Position numbers and translations under genes: made by a program | NCBI GenBank assembly: GCA_963781265.1 | Contig: CAWAFH010000018.1 | Location: 124,001-188,000, forward strand | Length of the DNA stretch: 64,000 nt | Direction of reading: 5' to 3' | Source: WHSW01 sp963781265 | GTDB lineage: Bacteria; Actinomycetota; Thermoleophilia; Solirubrobacterales; 70-9 | Part shown: positions 24,996 through 35,865 of the stretch, piece by piece | Numbering within the stretch: position 1 is the first letter of the stretch | Layout of the letters: each line of letters begins with the position of its first letter | The notes under the pieces: model-generated | Seen by the model: only the letters and a program-made list of their open reading frames with translations | Databases searched by the model: none | What the model was told of the DNA's origin: nothing

Positions 24996-25001
24996 ACGAT
25001 A
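24996..25001 (-). promoter_or_regulatory. -10 hexamer TATCGT of the hydrolase gene
   Basis: TATCGT on the minus strand, 8-nt spacer to the ATG at 24987; leaderless layout. Confidence 0.4.
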
Positions 25002-25092
25002 ACTGCGGAGAGTGCAGGGTTGCTCCGTGCGGAAGGGCGGGCGCTGTGGTTTTCTCGGACGGGCGCCGCGGCGGGGCGATTTTGCCGCCGCC

Positions 25093-26562
25093 GTGACCTC
25101 TAAACCCACGAAGTTGATGGAAGCCGGCACCGCCCACGTTCCCCCGCAGAACCTCGAGGCCGAGGAGTCGGTCCTCGGCGCCCTGATGGTCTCGGAGATG
25201 GCGATGAACCCCGTCATCCTCGACGTCCGCCTCGCGGAGGAGGACTTCTATCGCGATCGCCACCGGCTGGTCTTCCGCGCGATCAAGTCGCTGTACGAGC
25301 GCAGCGAGCCGATCGATGCGCTCACCGTCTCGGAGTTCCTCAGCCAGTCGGGAGATCTCGACGCGGTCGGCGGCCGCGAGGCGGTATCGAACCTCGCCTC
25401 GACCGTCCCGGTCGCCGGCAACGCCAAGCACTACGCGCGGATCGTCCAGCAGAACTCGCTGCTGCGCCGGCTGCTCTCAGCCTCGCAGGAGATCCAGCGC
25501 TCGGTCCACGACCACGAGGGCGAGCCCTACGAGCTCGCCGAGCGGGCCGAGAAGCTGCTCTTCCAGGTCGCCCACGAGGAGCAGGCCGAGGACTTTCACG
25601 TGCTCAAGGACATCCTCTCGCGCGAGGTCGACCGGCTCGAGGAGCTCGCCAGCGGCAAGGCGGAGGTCACCGGGACGCCGTCCGGGTTCGCCGACCTCGA
25701 CAAGATCACCGGGGGCTTTCAGCCGGGCAACCTGATCATCCTCGCCGCCCGCCCGGGCATGGGCAAGTCCGGCCTCGTCGCCAACATCGCCGAGCACGTC
25801 GCGGTCAAGGAACGTCGCCCCGTCGCCTTCTTCTCGCTCGAGATGTCGGATTCCGAGCTCGCCCAGCGGCTGATCGCAAAGCGCGCGCGGATTCCCTCGG
25901 ACAAGTTGCGCAAGGGCAACGTGACCGAGAACGACTGGGCCAAGGTCCTGCGCGTCTGCAACGAGATCGAGAGCGCGCCGCTGTGGATCGACGAGTCCTC
26001 CGACCTCAGCCTGCTCGACCTGCGGGCGAAGGCGCGGCGCCTCCACGCGAGCGAGATCTCGAACGGCAACGGCGGGCTGTCCCTGATCGTCCTCGACTAC
26101 ATCCAGCTGATGCGCGCCGAGGACATGCGCGCGAACCGGGTCGAGCAGGTCGGCCAGATGAGCCGCGGGCTGAAGATCCTCGCCCGCGAGCTCAAGGTCC
26201 CGGTGATCGCGCTCTCGCAGCTCTCGCGCGCGCCCGAGCAGCGCACCGGGCGCGACAAGCGGCCGATCCTCTCCGACCTGCGCGAGTCCGGGAACCTCGA
26301 GCAGGATGCCGACCTGGTCGCCTTCATCTACCGCGAGGACTACTACCGCAACTTCGGCGAGGACGACGTCGATCCGGCCGAGCGCGAGGAGCTCAAGGGG
26401 ATCGCCGAGCTGATCGTCCGCAAGAACAGAAACGGTCCGATCGACACGGTCAAGCTCGCCTTCCAGGAGCAGTTCGCCTCCTTCCACACGCTGGCCCACG
26501 TCGACCGCAACGCGGGCGTGCGCTCCGACGAGGCGCTGGTCTCCGCGGCCGACGATCTATGA
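25093..26562 (+). CDS. dnaB: Replicative DNA helicase
   Basis: 489 aa from the GTG at 25093 (an ATG at 25117 is also possible). N-terminal domain begins VPPQNLEAEESVLGALM; linker; RecA-like motor with Walker A ARPGMGKSG, SLEMSDSELAQRL, Walker B LIVLDYIQLM, and RESGNLEQDADLVAFIYRED near the C-terminus. Unwinds DNA at the fork as a hexamer. No intein. Its TGA is the first codon of a copy of the 56-bp repeat that bridges to the helicase-loader gene. Confidence 0.96.
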   Translation: MTSKPTKLMEAGTAHVPPQNLEAEESVLGALMVSEMAMNPVILDVRLAEEDFYRDRHRLVFRAIKSLYERSEPIDALTVSEFLSQSGDLDAVGGREAVSNLASTVPVAGNAKHYARIVQQNSLLRRLLSASQEIQRSVHDHEGEPYELAERAEKLLFQVAHEEQAEDFHVLKDILSREVDRLEELASGKAEVTGTPSGFADLDKITGGFQPGNLIILAARPGMGKSGLVANIAEHVAVKERRPVAFFSLEMSDSELAQRLIAKRARIPSDKLRKGNVTENDWAKVLRVCNEIESAPLWIDESSDLSLLDLRAKARRLHASEISNGNGGLSLIVLDYIQLMRAEDMRANRVEQVGQMSRGLKILARELKVPVIALSQLSRAPEQRTGRDKRPILSDLRESGNLEQDADLVAFIYREDYYRNFGEDDVDPAEREELKGIAELIVRKNRNGPIDTVKLAFQEQFASFHTLAHVDRNAGVRSDEALVSAADDL

Positions 26563-26614
26563 ACCGGAGACCGACAGGTCGGAGCCGAATCGCCCTGCCG
26601 TTGAGGGCCTCTTC
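26560..26614 (+). repeat. Diverged copy of the 56-bp repeat between dnaB and the loader gene
   Basis: Starts on the TGA of dnaB and ends at the GTG start of the next gene. Blocks CCGGAGACCGACAGGTCGGA, GCCGAATCGCCCTGCCGTTG and AGGGCCTCTTC align in order with the unit at 49043-49098 (minus strand). The GAGGG near the end is suitably placed to act as a ribosome-binding site. Confidence 0.65.
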
Positions 26615-27328
26615 GTGAGCCGCGTCGAGACGCTGCCGACCGCGTGCCCGCTGGCCGTCTGCGACGGCAGCGGCTGGATCGTCGACGACGAGGGCGTCGC
26701 CCGTCCGTGCGACTGCCGCGAGCGGCGGATCGCCCAGGCGCGCACGCTCGGCGTGCGCACCGTGTTGCCGCCGAAGTACCAGGGGGTCGGCTTCGATCGC
26801 CCGCCGGTCGCGGAGATGGCGCGCGACCCGCAAAAGCGCGCCGTGCTGACCAAGGTGCGCGAGTTCATCGACGCGATCGACGACAACATCGCCGAGGGCC
26901 GCGGGATCTGGCTGCAGGGCGACGTCGGCACCGGCAAGACGACGCTCGCGATGCTGATCTCCAAGAAGGCGATCGAGGCCGGGCACACGGTCGCGATCTA
27001 CTCGCTGCCGCGCCTGCTCGCGCGGATCCGCCGCACCTACGACGGCGACGCGGGCGAGCTCTCCTACCTCGAGTTCTTCCGCCGCCTGACCTCCGTCGAC
27101 CTCCTGCACATCGACGATCTCGGCGCCGAGAAGTCGAGCGACTGGGTGCTCGAGCAGCTCTACGCAATCGTCGACGAGCGCTACTCGACCAACCGCTCGA
27201 TCGTCGTCACCACCAATCTCGAAGAGGCGACGCTCGAGCAGCAGATCGGGGCGCGGACCGTCTCGCGGCTCGCCGAGATCTGCGAGACGCTGCCGATGTA
27301 CGGCGACGATCGCCGCTACGCCGCCTGA
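26615..27328 (+). CDS. DnaC/DnaI-like AAA+ helicase loader
   Basis: 237 aa. N-terminal zinc-finger-like cysteines (CPLAVCDGSG and RPCDC), then AAA+ core with Walker A QGDVGTGKTTLA, Walker B LLHIDDLGAE, sensor 1 VVTTNLEEA and arginine region SRLAEICE. Directly downstream of dnaB, which strongly supports a role in loading the replicative helicase. GTG start at the end of the 56-bp repeat. Confidence 0.85.
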   Translation: MSRVETLPTACPLAVCDGSGWIVDDEGVARPCDCRERRIAQARTLGVRTVLPPKYQGVGFDRPPVAEMARDPQKRAVLTKVREFIDAIDDNIAEGRGIWLQGDVGTGKTTLAMLISKKAIEAGHTVAIYSLPRLLARIRRTYDGDAGELSYLEFFRRLTSVDLLHIDDLGAEKSSDWVLEQLYAIVDERYSTNRSIVVTTNLEEATLEQQIGARTVSRLAEICETLPMYGDDRRYAA

Positions 27329-27346
27329 GCGGGCCGCCCTTCCCTG

Positions 27347-27352
27347 CATAAT
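27347..27352 (+). promoter_or_regulatory. -10 hexamer CATAAT of purA
   Basis: CATAAT, 9 nt before the purA ATG at 27362. Confidence 0.4.
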
Positions 27353-27361
27353 CAAGCCGCT

Positions 27362-28660
27362 ATGCCGGGCATCGTGATCATCGGGACCCAATGGGGGGAC
27401 GAGGGCAAGGGCAAGGTCGTCGACCTGCTCGCCGAGCACGCGTCGATGGTCGTCCGCTTCCAGGGCGGCAACAACGCGGGCCACACGATCGTCCGCGACG
27501 GCGAGACGTTCAAGTTTCACCTGATCCCCTCGGGGATCCTGCATCCGGGCAAGCTCTGCGTGATCGGCAACGGCGTCGTCATCGACCCGGAGGTGCTGAC
27601 CGGGGAGATCGACGCGCTGCGCCGGCGCGGCGTCGACATGAGCGCGCTCAAGGTCTCCGCCAACGCGCACCTGATCATGCCCTACCACGTGATGCTCGAC
27701 ACGGCCGGGGAGGCGAAGCTCGGAAAGCTCGAGATCGGCACCACCAAGCGCGGCATCGGCCCCTGCTACGCCGACAAGTCCGCCCGGCTCGGGATCCGCG
27801 TCCAGGACCTGCTCGACGCGAAGATCCTGCGCAAGAAGATCGCCGCGGCGCTCGAGCCCAAGCAGCAGCTGCTGCGCCCGTTCGCCCGCGACCCGAAGCT
27901 CGACCTGCACACGATGACCGAGGAGTACCTGCGCTACGGCCACCGCCTCGAGCCCCACATCGCCGACACCCCGCGGCTTTGCTGGGAGGCGCTCGACGCC
28001 GGCCAGACGGTGCTGTTCGAGGGCGCTCAGGCGGCGCTGCTCGACCTCGATCACGGCACCTATCCGTTCGTGACCTCATCGAATCCGGTCGCCGGGGCAG
28101 CCTGCGTCGGCGCCGGCGTCGGCCCGACCGACATCGACGAGGTCTGGGGCGTCTGCAAGGCGTACACGACCCGGGTCGGCGCCGGCCCGTTCCCGACCGA
28201 GCTCACGGACGAGGTCGGCGCCCACCTGCGCGAGCGCGGCCACGAGTTCGGGACGACGACCGGCCGCGAGCGCCGCTGCGGCTGGCTCGACCTCGTCGCG
28301 TTGCGCTACGCGACGCGGCTCAACCGCCTGTCGGCGCTCGCGATCACGAAGCTCGACGTGCTCACCGGGTTGGAGACGCTCCGGGTCGCGGTCCGCTACC
28401 GCGGCAGCGAGGGCGCCGTGTTCAACGAGTTCCCCTACCACCAGTCGATCCTGCACACGGCGACCGCCGAGTACGAGGAGCTGCCCGGCTGGCAGGAGGA
28501 CATCAGCGGCGCCCGCACCCTCGCGGACCTTCCGGCCAACGCGCGGAACTACCTCGACGCGATCGCCGAGGGCACCGGTGTCCCGGTTGCCGTCGTCGGC
28601 GTCGGGCCGGGGCGCGACCAGGTGATCGAGACCGACGTCGCGGTCCTGCGCGCCGCCTGA
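27362..28660 (+). CDS. purA: Adenylosuccinate synthetase
   Basis: 432 aa, normal length. Joins IMP and aspartate with GTP hydrolysis in AMP synthesis. Signature GTQWGDEGKGKVVD (8-21), GGNNAGHTIV, GIGPCYADKSAR, GAQAALLDLDHGTYPFVTSS and TTTGRERRCGWLD all present; catalytic Asp13 and His41 are in place. ATG start 33 bp after the helicase-loader gene. Confidence 0.97.
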   Translation: MPGIVIIGTQWGDEGKGKVVDLLAEHASMVVRFQGGNNAGHTIVRDGETFKFHLIPSGILHPGKLCVIGNGVVIDPEVLTGEIDALRRRGVDMSALKVSANAHLIMPYHVMLDTAGEAKLGKLEIGTTKRGIGPCYADKSARLGIRVQDLLDAKILRKKIAAALEPKQQLLRPFARDPKLDLHTMTEEYLRYGHRLEPHIADTPRLCWEALDAGQTVLFEGAQAALLDLDHGTYPFVTSSNPVAGAACVGAGVGPTDIDEVWGVCKAYTTRVGAGPFPTELTDEVGAHLRERGHEFGTTTGRERRCGWLDLVALRYATRLNRLSALAITKLDVLTGLETLRVAVRYRGSEGAVFNEFPYHQSILHTATAEYEELPGWQEDISGARTLADLPANARNYLDAIAEGTGVPVAVVGVGPGRDQVIETDVAVLRAA

Positions 28661-28692
28661 GCGGCGCCGATGACAGCCCGCCGCGCCGGCGC

Positions 28693-28698
28693 TAGGAT
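28693..28698 (+). promoter_or_regulatory. -10 hexamer TAGGAT of the methyltransferase-like gene
   Basis: TAGGAT followed by 7 nt and the ATG at 28706; decides that start over one at 28670. Confidence 0.5.
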
Positions 28699-28705
28699 CG
28701 CCGCG

Positions 28706-29668
28706 ATGAGCGCACGGGAGCGCCTACCGCAGCTCGACGGTGGCCTGTTCATCACCGATGGCGGGCTCGAGACCACGCTGATCTTCGACCGCGGCATCGA
28801 GCTGCCGCAGTTCGCCGCTTTCACGCTGGTCGGCGACGACGCCGGGCGGCGGGCCCTGCGCGAGTACTTCGAGTCCTACCTGGAGGTCGCCGCCACGCAC
28901 CCCGGCGCCGGATTCGTGTTCGACACCCCGACCTGGCGTGCCAGCCCCCGATGGGCCGCCGAGCTCGGCGTCTCGGAGGATGAGCTCGACCAGCTCAACC
29001 GCCGCTCGGTCGAGTTGGTCGCGCAGCTGCGCGACTCCTGGTCGGCGCGGATCGACGGGCCGATCATGGTCTCCGGCGTGATCGGGCCCCAGGACGACGG
29101 CTACCAGCCGCACCAGCTGCTGAGCGCCGATGAGGCCGAGGCCTACCACGCGACCCAGATCGCGACCTTCGCCGACACCGTCGTCGACATGGTCGCGGCG
29201 ATGACCATGACGTACGTCGAGGAGGCGATCGGGATCGCCCGGGCCGCGGCCGCGGCCTCGGTCCCGGCCGTGATCTCGTTCACGGTCGAGACCGACGGCC
29301 GGCTCCCGAGCGGACAGGCGCTGGCGGACGCGATCGATCAGGTCGAGCGCGAGACCGACCACGCCCCGGCCTACTACATGCTGAACTGCGCGCACCCGAC
29401 GCATTTCGCGAACGAGCTCGATCCGCAGGCGCCCTGGGCGGCCCGGGTTCTCGGGGTGCGCGCCAACGCCTCGACCCGCAGCCACGCGGAGCTCGACGAG
29501 GCGACCGAGCTCGATCGCGGCGACCCGGCCGACCTCGCTCGTCGGTACGTCGAGCTCGCGACGAAGCTCCCGAACATGAACGTCCTCGGCGGCTGCTGCG
29601 GTACCGACTCGACGCACGTGGCGGCGATCGCGGCGGACTGGCCGCGGGCGGCGTCGGGCGAAAAGTAG
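28706..29668 (+). CDS. Homocysteine S-methyltransferase family protein
   Basis: 320 aa. TIM-barrel of the Pfam S-methyl_trans type: ITDGGLETTLIFDRGIELP at the N-terminus, FDTPTWRASP, and the three zinc-ligand cysteines in LNCAHP and LGGCCGTDSTH. It would transfer a methyl group from a sulfonium or similar donor to a thiol; the donor cannot be read from sequence. Followed 19 bp later by a cupin gene. Confidence 0.85.
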   Translation: MSARERLPQLDGGLFITDGGLETTLIFDRGIELPQFAAFTLVGDDAGRRALREYFESYLEVAATHPGAGFVFDTPTWRASPRWAAELGVSEDELDQLNRRSVELVAQLRDSWSARIDGPIMVSGVIGPQDDGYQPHQLLSADEAEAYHATQIATFADTVVDMVAAMTMTYVEEAIGIARAAAAASVPAVISFTVETDGRLPSGQALADAIDQVERETDHAPAYYMLNCAHPTHFANELDPQAPWAARVLGVRANASTRSHAELDEATELDRGDPADLARRYVELATKLPNMNVLGGCCGTDSTHVAAIAADWPRAASGEK

Positions 29669-29687
29669 GCACGCCGCGAGCGCCTGG

Positions 29688-30068
29688 ATGCCCGACTGGA
29701 CGAAGAAGAACTTCGACGATCTCCGCGACGTCAGCCCGGAGGACGTTCACATCGAGTGGCGATTCGCGCGCGAGGCCTTGCAATCGACCGAGCTCGGCGT
29801 CAGCCGCTTCACCTACGAGCCGGGCGCGCGGATGCCGTGGGGACACCGGCATCGTGTGCAGGAGGAGGTCTACGTCGTCGTTGCCGGCTCCGGTCGCGCC
29901 AAGCTCGATGACGAGGTCTTCGAGCTCTCGGAGTGGGACGTGGTGCGCGTCGCCCCGAGCGTGGCCCGTTCGTTCGAGGCCGGCCCGGAGGGCCTCGACG
30001 TCATCTGCATCGGCAGCCGAAGGCCCGAGCAGGGCGACAACGAGCTGGTCGAGAACTTCTGGGATTGA
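29688..30068 (+). CDS. Cupin-domain protein
   Basis: 126 aa, a single beta-barrel with GHRHRVQEEVYVVVAGSG (metal-binding His pair and Glu) and the second motif around FELSEWDVVRVAPSVARSF. Close to mannose-6-phosphate-isomerase-like small cupins. Function unknown; may share a transcript with the methyltransferase-like gene. Confidence 0.78.
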   Translation: MPDWTKKNFDDLRDVSPEDVHIEWRFAREALQSTELGVSRFTYEPGARMPWGHRHRVQEEVYVVVAGSGRAKLDDEVFELSEWDVVRVAPSVARSFEAGPEGLDVICIGSRRPEQGDNELVENFWD

Positions 30069-30112
30069 TCGGGCTTCGCGTCCGGTGCTCAGCGCGGAGC
30101 CGTGGCGACCAC

Positions 30113-30118
30113 TAATCT
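30113..30118 (+). promoter_or_regulatory. -10 hexamer TAATCT of the carboxylase gene
   Basis: TAATCT with an 8-nt spacer to the ATG at 30127. Confidence 0.45.
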
Positions 30119-30126
30119 GCCGCGCG

Positions 30127-31898
<1,772 letters not shown>

Positions 31899-31899
<1 letters not shown>

Positions 31900-32810
31900 T
31901 GCAACCCTGGCGGGGCCCGGGCGCGGGGCGTCCGGACGTGCCGCTGCCGCCGGACAAGCTGCCGATCCGCCGCGGCGGCAACTGGCGCAAGAAGTGGCGC
32001 TACCTGGGCGTCTTCAGCGACGAGTTGATGCTCTGCGCCGCACGGGTCCAGGTCGGTCCGATCGGCCAGACGTTCTGGGCGGTGTGGGACCGCGAGCAGC
32101 GGGTGCTGCACGAACGCACCCGCGCGAACGCCCCGGGCCTGGCCCGCGGCGAGGTCTGGACCGAGCTCGCCTCGGGTGAGCACACCGGACGGATCGACTG
32201 GGCGCCCGAGCACGGTGGCACCCTGGTCCGGATCGAGGCGGAGGCGCGCCGCTCCGACAGCGAGCAACTGCGGGCGTTCCTGCGCGCCGGCGAGGGCGAA
32301 TGGGTCGAGTGCGTCTGCCCGGCCGGCGAGGGCGCCAACTACACGTGGACGCGCAAGCGCGCGGTCAGCGTCCATTGCGACGTCCGCATCGGCGACCGGC
32401 GGATCACCTGCGAGGCCCGCGGGGTCGAGGACGAGTCCTGCGGCTACCACCCCCACCACACCGTCTGGGACTGGTCGGCCGGGGTCGGGCGCACCGCCGA
32501 CGGCCGTGAGGTCGCCTGGAACCTGGTCAGCGGGATCAACGACCCTCCGGAGCGCTCCGAGCGCGCGATCTGGGTCGACGGGAGCCCCAGCGAGCCCGGG
32601 CCGGCGACCTTCGACGGCCTCGAGGCGATCGACGTCGGCGGCGCGCGCCTCGGGTTCAGCGCTGAGGCCGAGCGCAGCAAGGTCGAGGACAGGCCGTGGG
32701 CGAAGTACTCCTACCGCCAGCCGTTCGGCACCTTCAGCGGCTCGCTGCCCGGCGGGCTCGAGCTCGCCGAGGGCTTCGGCGTCATGGAGCACCACGACGC
32801 GCACTGGTAA
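31899..32810 (+). CDS. DUF2804-like protein
   Basis: 303 aa. Begins with a basic WRKKWRYLGVFSDELMLCAA motif, then an all-beta pattern with many Trp and the ESCGYHPHHTVWDWSAGVGRT stretch typical of DUF2804 proteins; no signal peptide or membrane segment. Function unknown; relatives resemble hydroxyneurosporene-synthase-like beta barrels. Start overlaps the carboxylase stop (TGATG), so the two are co-translated. Confidence 0.6.
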
Positions 32811-32815
32811 TCCGG

Positions 32816-32866
32816 CGCCGACGGGTTGAAAACGTTGCCCCCTATGGCGAAATCAACCCGTCGGCG
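32816..32866. terminator. Bidirectional terminator between convergent genes
   Basis: Perfect 14-bp stem CGCCGACGGGTTGA (32816-32829) with its reverse complement at 32853-32866, enclosing a further short GCC/GGC pairing. It lies 5 nt after the DUF2804 gene and 15 nt before the end of the convergent gene. The outer CGCCGAC/GTCGGCG pair is shared with the palindromes at 3019 and 41728. Confidence 0.65.
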
Positions 32867-32881
32867 GGTGGGGCGCCGAGG

Positions 32882-33520
32882 TCACGGGTAGACAGACTCG
32901 ATCCGCCAGCGCCACGGCGGTTCCTCGCCGGCCGGGAACTCGTACTGATTGCGTCCGTCCAGCGTCTCGAGCGCGACCAGCGCCGGGACCGCGTCGTCCG
33001 GCAGCGGCGTCGAAGCGAGGTCGGCGACCTGGGCGGCGCTCGCTCGCCGCGGCACCGGCTGCCACCCGAGGGTCGGGCGATAGAGCCAGTAGGTGATCGT
33101 CACCGCGCCGTCGGTTCGCCGCGCGTCGTCGACCGCGACGAAGGCGGTGACGCGGCGGTTGGAGGCGGTGAGCCCGGGGCGCGACCCGGGCGCCGCACAC
33201 GACTGCGAGCGGCAGCGCCGAAAGTCGACGGGCAGCAGCGGGCCCGCCGGGCCTGCGGCCACGACCGGCGCGGGGGCCAGGGCGCGCACCGCCCCGGCGA
33301 GCGGGCGGCCATAGGCCTCGGTGAGCGGGTCGCGCCAGCACGGGCCCGGGCCGACAGCCGCGCAGCGCAGCTTGCGACCGAGGGTCGAGCCGAACTCGCG
33401 GCCGCCCCGGTCGGCGCCGGCACCGACCGCCGCGATCGCGGCGGTGACCGAGACCGCGATCAGCAGCCCGAGCGCGGCGTGCTCGACCGTCGCGGCCCCA
33501 CGTTGCGCGCTGAATCGCAT
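32882..33520 (-). CDS. Secreted protein with TadE/pilin-like N-terminus, unknown
   Basis: 212 aa. The N-terminus RGAATVEHAALGLLIAVSVTAAIAAV has the Gly-x-x-x-x-Glu plus hydrophobic helix of TadE/Flp-like pseudopilins. The remainder holds an Ala/Pro-rich middle and a basic, Trp-containing C-terminus ending EEPPWRWRIESVYP. No pilus genes are adjacent. TACCGT 6 nt before the ATG. Confidence 0.6.
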   Translation of the reverse strand: MRFSAQRGAATVEHAALGLLIAVSVTAAIAAVGAGADRGGREFGSTLGRKLRCAAVGPGPCWRDPLTEAYGRPLAGAVRALAPAPVVAAGPAGPLLPVDFRRCRSQSCAAPGSRPGLTASNRRVTAFVAVDDARRTDGAVTITYWLYRPTLGWQPVPRRASAAQVADLASTPLPDDAVPALVALETLDGRNQYEFPAGEEPPWRWRIESVYP

Positions 33521-33526
33521 CGACCG

Positions 33527-33532
33527 ACGGTA
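33527..33532 (-). promoter_or_regulatory. -10 hexamer TACCGT
   Basis: On the minus strand, 6-nt spacer to the ATG at 33520. Confidence 0.4.
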
Positions 33533-33595
33533 GGCGCGGCGGCCGGACGCGGGGCACGACGAGCGTGCCGATTCGGTGACTGAAGTGAGGCGGCT

Positions 33596-33868
33596 CTAGG
33601 AGAGGCCCTCGCGGGCCTCGCGCACCAGGGTGACCGACTCCGGGAACACGACCCGGATCGCGTCGCGCACCTGCATCGCCTGCTCGTCGCTCGAGCCGTG
33701 AAGCTCGAGCCGCGCGATCGCGGCGACCGTCATGTCGACGGCGAGCTTGATCGCGTTGTCGGCCCAGGCGACCTTCTGCGCGCCCTGCATCTGCTCCGCC
33801 ATCTCTGAGAGCCGGGCTCGGAGCTCGTCGGGGTCACCGAAGAGGCCGAAGGGATCGCTTCCTTCCAT
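33596..33868 (-). CDS. Small hypothetical protein
   Basis: 90 aa, mostly helical: PDELRARLSEMAEQMQGAQKVAWADNAIKLAVDMTVAAIARLEL. No family recognised. Biased G/C third positions and TATGAT 6 nt before the ATG support a real gene. It is divergent from the SDR gene at 33937. Confidence 0.6.
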   Translation of the reverse strand: MEGSDPFGLFGDPDELRARLSEMAEQMQGAQKVAWADNAIKLAVDMTVAAIARLELHGSSDEQAMQVRDAIRVVFPESVTLVREAREGLS

Positions 33869-33874
33869 GTCTCG

Positions 33875-33880
33875 ATCATA
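33875..33880 (-). promoter_or_regulatory. -10 hexamer TATGAT
   Basis: On the minus strand, 6-nt spacer to the ATG at 33868. Confidence 0.45.
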
Positions 33881-33924
33881 GAGAGGTGTCCCCGCCTGCC
33901 CCGGGGCGCCACCAGCGGGTCATC

Positions 33925-33930
33925 TACGCT
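33925..33930 (+). promoter_or_regulatory. -10 hexamer TACGCT
   Basis: 6-nt spacer to the ATG at 33937; fixes the start of the SDR gene. Confidence 0.4.
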
Positions 33931-33936
33931 GAGCCC

Positions 33937-34740
33937 ATGGCCCTACCGCCACCCTCGCCGACCTCGACCGCGCTCGTCACGGGCGCCTCCTCGGGGATCG
34001 GCACCGAGATCGCCCGTGAGCTCGCCGCCCGCGGGCACGGAGTCACGCTGGTCGCCCGCCGCGAGGCGCGCCTCCGCGAGCTCGCCGATGAGCTCGCGGC
34101 CACCGGTGTGCGGGCTGAGGTCGTCGCCACCGGGCTCGACTCCGAGGCGGGCCGCGACCAGCTCGCGGCGGCGATCGACGAGCTCGGGCTCGAGGTCGAG
34201 ATCCTCGTCAACAACGCCGGCTTCGGCAATTCCGCTCCAGCTCACCGGGCCGACCGCGAGCGCCTCCTGTCGATGGTGCGGCTGAACTGCGAGGCGCTGC
34301 TCGACCTGCAGCTTCGTTACTCCCCGGCGATGGCCGACCGAGGCCGCGGCGCGATCATCAACGTCGCGTCCACCGCCGCCTTCCAGCCGATCCCGGGCAC
34401 CGCGACCTACGCGGCGACGAAGTCGTTCGTGCTCAGCCTCACGGAGGGGACCCACTCCGAGCTGGCCCCCAAGGGCGTCACGGTCACCGCGCTCTGCCCG
34501 GGCCCGGTGAAGACCGAGTTCGCCGAGGTCGCGGGCGTCGGCGGCGCCGAGGAGCAGCTGCCGGGGATCTTCTGGACCGACGTGCGCCAGGTCGCTGCCG
34601 CCGCCGTCGCCGGCGCGGAGGGCGGCAAGCGCGTGGTCGTCCCGGGCCTCATGAACCGCGCCGGGGCGCTCGGCGGCCAGCACGCGCCGCGGATGCTGAT
34701 CCTGCCGCTGACCAAGCGGCTGTGGAGGCAGGCGAAGTGA
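33937..34740 (+). CDS. Short-chain dehydrogenase/reductase (classical SDR)
   Basis: 267 aa. NADP(H)-binding TGASSGIGTEIA (with basic residues after beta-2, ARREARL, suggesting NADP), NNAGFGNS, catalytic Ser in NVASTAAF and YAATK (Tyr and Lys). Resembles the DltE/YqjQ-type reductases. Substrate unknown. The TGA overlaps the GTG of the lipoprotein gene. Confidence 0.88.
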   Translation: MALPPPSPTSTALVTGASSGIGTEIARELAARGHGVTLVARREARLRELADELAATGVRAEVVATGLDSEAGRDQLAAAIDELGLEVEILVNNAGFGNSAPAHRADRERLLSMVRLNCEALLDLQLRYSPAMADRGRGAIINVASTAAFQPIPGTATYAATKSFVLSLTEGTHSELAPKGVTVTALCPGPVKTEFAEVAGVGGAEEQLPGIFWTDVRQVAAAAVAGAEGGKRVVVPGLMNRAGALGGQHAPRMLILPLTKRLWRQAK

Positions 34741-35216
34741 GGGGCGCGGCGAGGCGCAGCGGCGCGGTCCTCGCGCTCGTCGCGATCGCCGCGCTCGCAG
34801 CGGGCTGCGGCGAGAAGGAGGAACCCGACCTCTCCAACGTGCCGGCACCGCCCGAGCCCCAGGCGCCGACCCCGCCCCAGGGACTCCCGCAGGCGGTCGT
34901 CGGTCACTGGCACGGCACCCTGCACCAGAAGGGCGAGAAGGACTTCCCGATCGATGTCGCGATCGTCTCGGCGACCGATCCGGACCGCAACGTCGTCCAC
35001 TACGGCGGCCAGATCGACTGCTCCGGAACCTGGAACTACAACGGTGCGGACGGCCCGCGGGTGCGCTTTCGCGAGGTGATCGACCGCGGAGCCGGCGGCA
35101 GGTGCAAGGGCAGCGGCGACGTCACCGTGCGCGCCGAGAGCGGCAAGCCGGCGCGGCTCGACTACTCGTTCACGGGCGGCGGCGTCCAGAGCGCCGGCGT
35201 CCTCCAGGCCGGCTGA
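34737..35216 (+). CDS. Putative lipoprotein, unknown
   Basis: 159 aa. Signal peptide with lipobox ALAAGC (Cys about 24), a Pro-rich spacer, then one compact beta domain (VVGHWHGTLHQKGEKDFPID, IDCSGTWNYNG, FTGGGVQSAGVL) with a conserved-looking Cys pair. GTG start overlaps the SDR stop (GTGA), so the two genes form a unit. Confidence 0.65.
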   Translation: MRGAARRSGAVLALVAIAALAAGCGEKEEPDLSNVPAPPEPQAPTPPQGLPQAVVGHWHGTLHQKGEKDFPIDVAIVSATDPDRNVVHYGGQIDCSGTWNYNGADGPRVRFREVIDRGAGGRCKGSGDVTVRAESGKPARLDYSFTGGGVQSAGVLQAG

Positions 35217-35223
35217 GAGCGCT

Positions 35224-35865
35224 TCAGGAGCGGCGCCGAGCGCGCGCCGCCATGATCCCGCCGCGGCCGGCGAGCGCCCCGCCGAGCTCCATCGGCGCCG
35301 AGACCAGGAGGATCAGCGGCGCCCCGAGCACGGTGACGATCGAGTCGACGACGAAGGTCAGCGTGCTGCGCGCGTTTCGCAGTCGCAGCCTCCCGGCCCG
35401 GACCTCGCGAGCGAAGTTCGGGTGAAAGGTGAGCCCGTTGAGCATCGTCTGCCACATCCAGGCCTGCGCCCGGCGGCTCTGCGGCGAGCGCGGGCGCTCG
35501 AGCGTGTGATCGTTGTGCTCGGCGAGCAACGCGAGGCTGCCCGGGGTCAGGACGAGGCGACCGGGAAAGCGGTCGATCGCCGCCCATCCGGCCTCGCCGA
35601 TCCACGCCTGGAGACTGGCGCGGTTGGGGACCTCGATCTCGCGCACCCCCGCCTCGCCGGGCCGGCAGACCGCCTCCCACTCGGCAGCGAGATCGACCTC
35701 GCGGCCGCGCTCGACCGCGACGCCGCAGTCCTCGCACCGGTCCACGATCCGCTCGTCGGCCGGGTCGAGCGTCATCCCGACGGAGGCCTCGGCGCCGGCC
35801 GCCGGCAGCGCGATCCAGCCGTAGAGCTGCTGCCCGCACAGCGGGCACCGACCGGCCTCGCTCAT
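35224..35865 (-). CDS. Hypothetical protein with zinc-ribbon N-terminus
   Basis: 213 aa. CPLC at residues 7-10 and CEDC near 44-47 form a probable zinc ribbon. The middle (LVLTPGSLALLAEHNDHTLER) reads like a methyltransferase or SAM-associated segment without clear motifs; a hydrophobic segment follows near 175-195, and the tail is basic. Not recognised. The stop of the upstream reductase gene overlaps its start (ATGA). Confidence 0.6.
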   Translation of the reverse strand: MSEAGRCPLCGQQLYGWIALPAAGAEASVGMTLDPADERIVDRCEDCGVAVERGREVDLAAEWEAVCRPGEAGVREIEVPNRASLQAWIGEAGWAAIDRFPGRLVLTPGSLALLAEHNDHTLERPRSPQSRRAQAWMWQTMLNGLTFHPNFAREVRAGRLRLRNARSTLTFVVDSIVTVLGAPLILLVSAPMELGGALAGRGGIMAARARRRS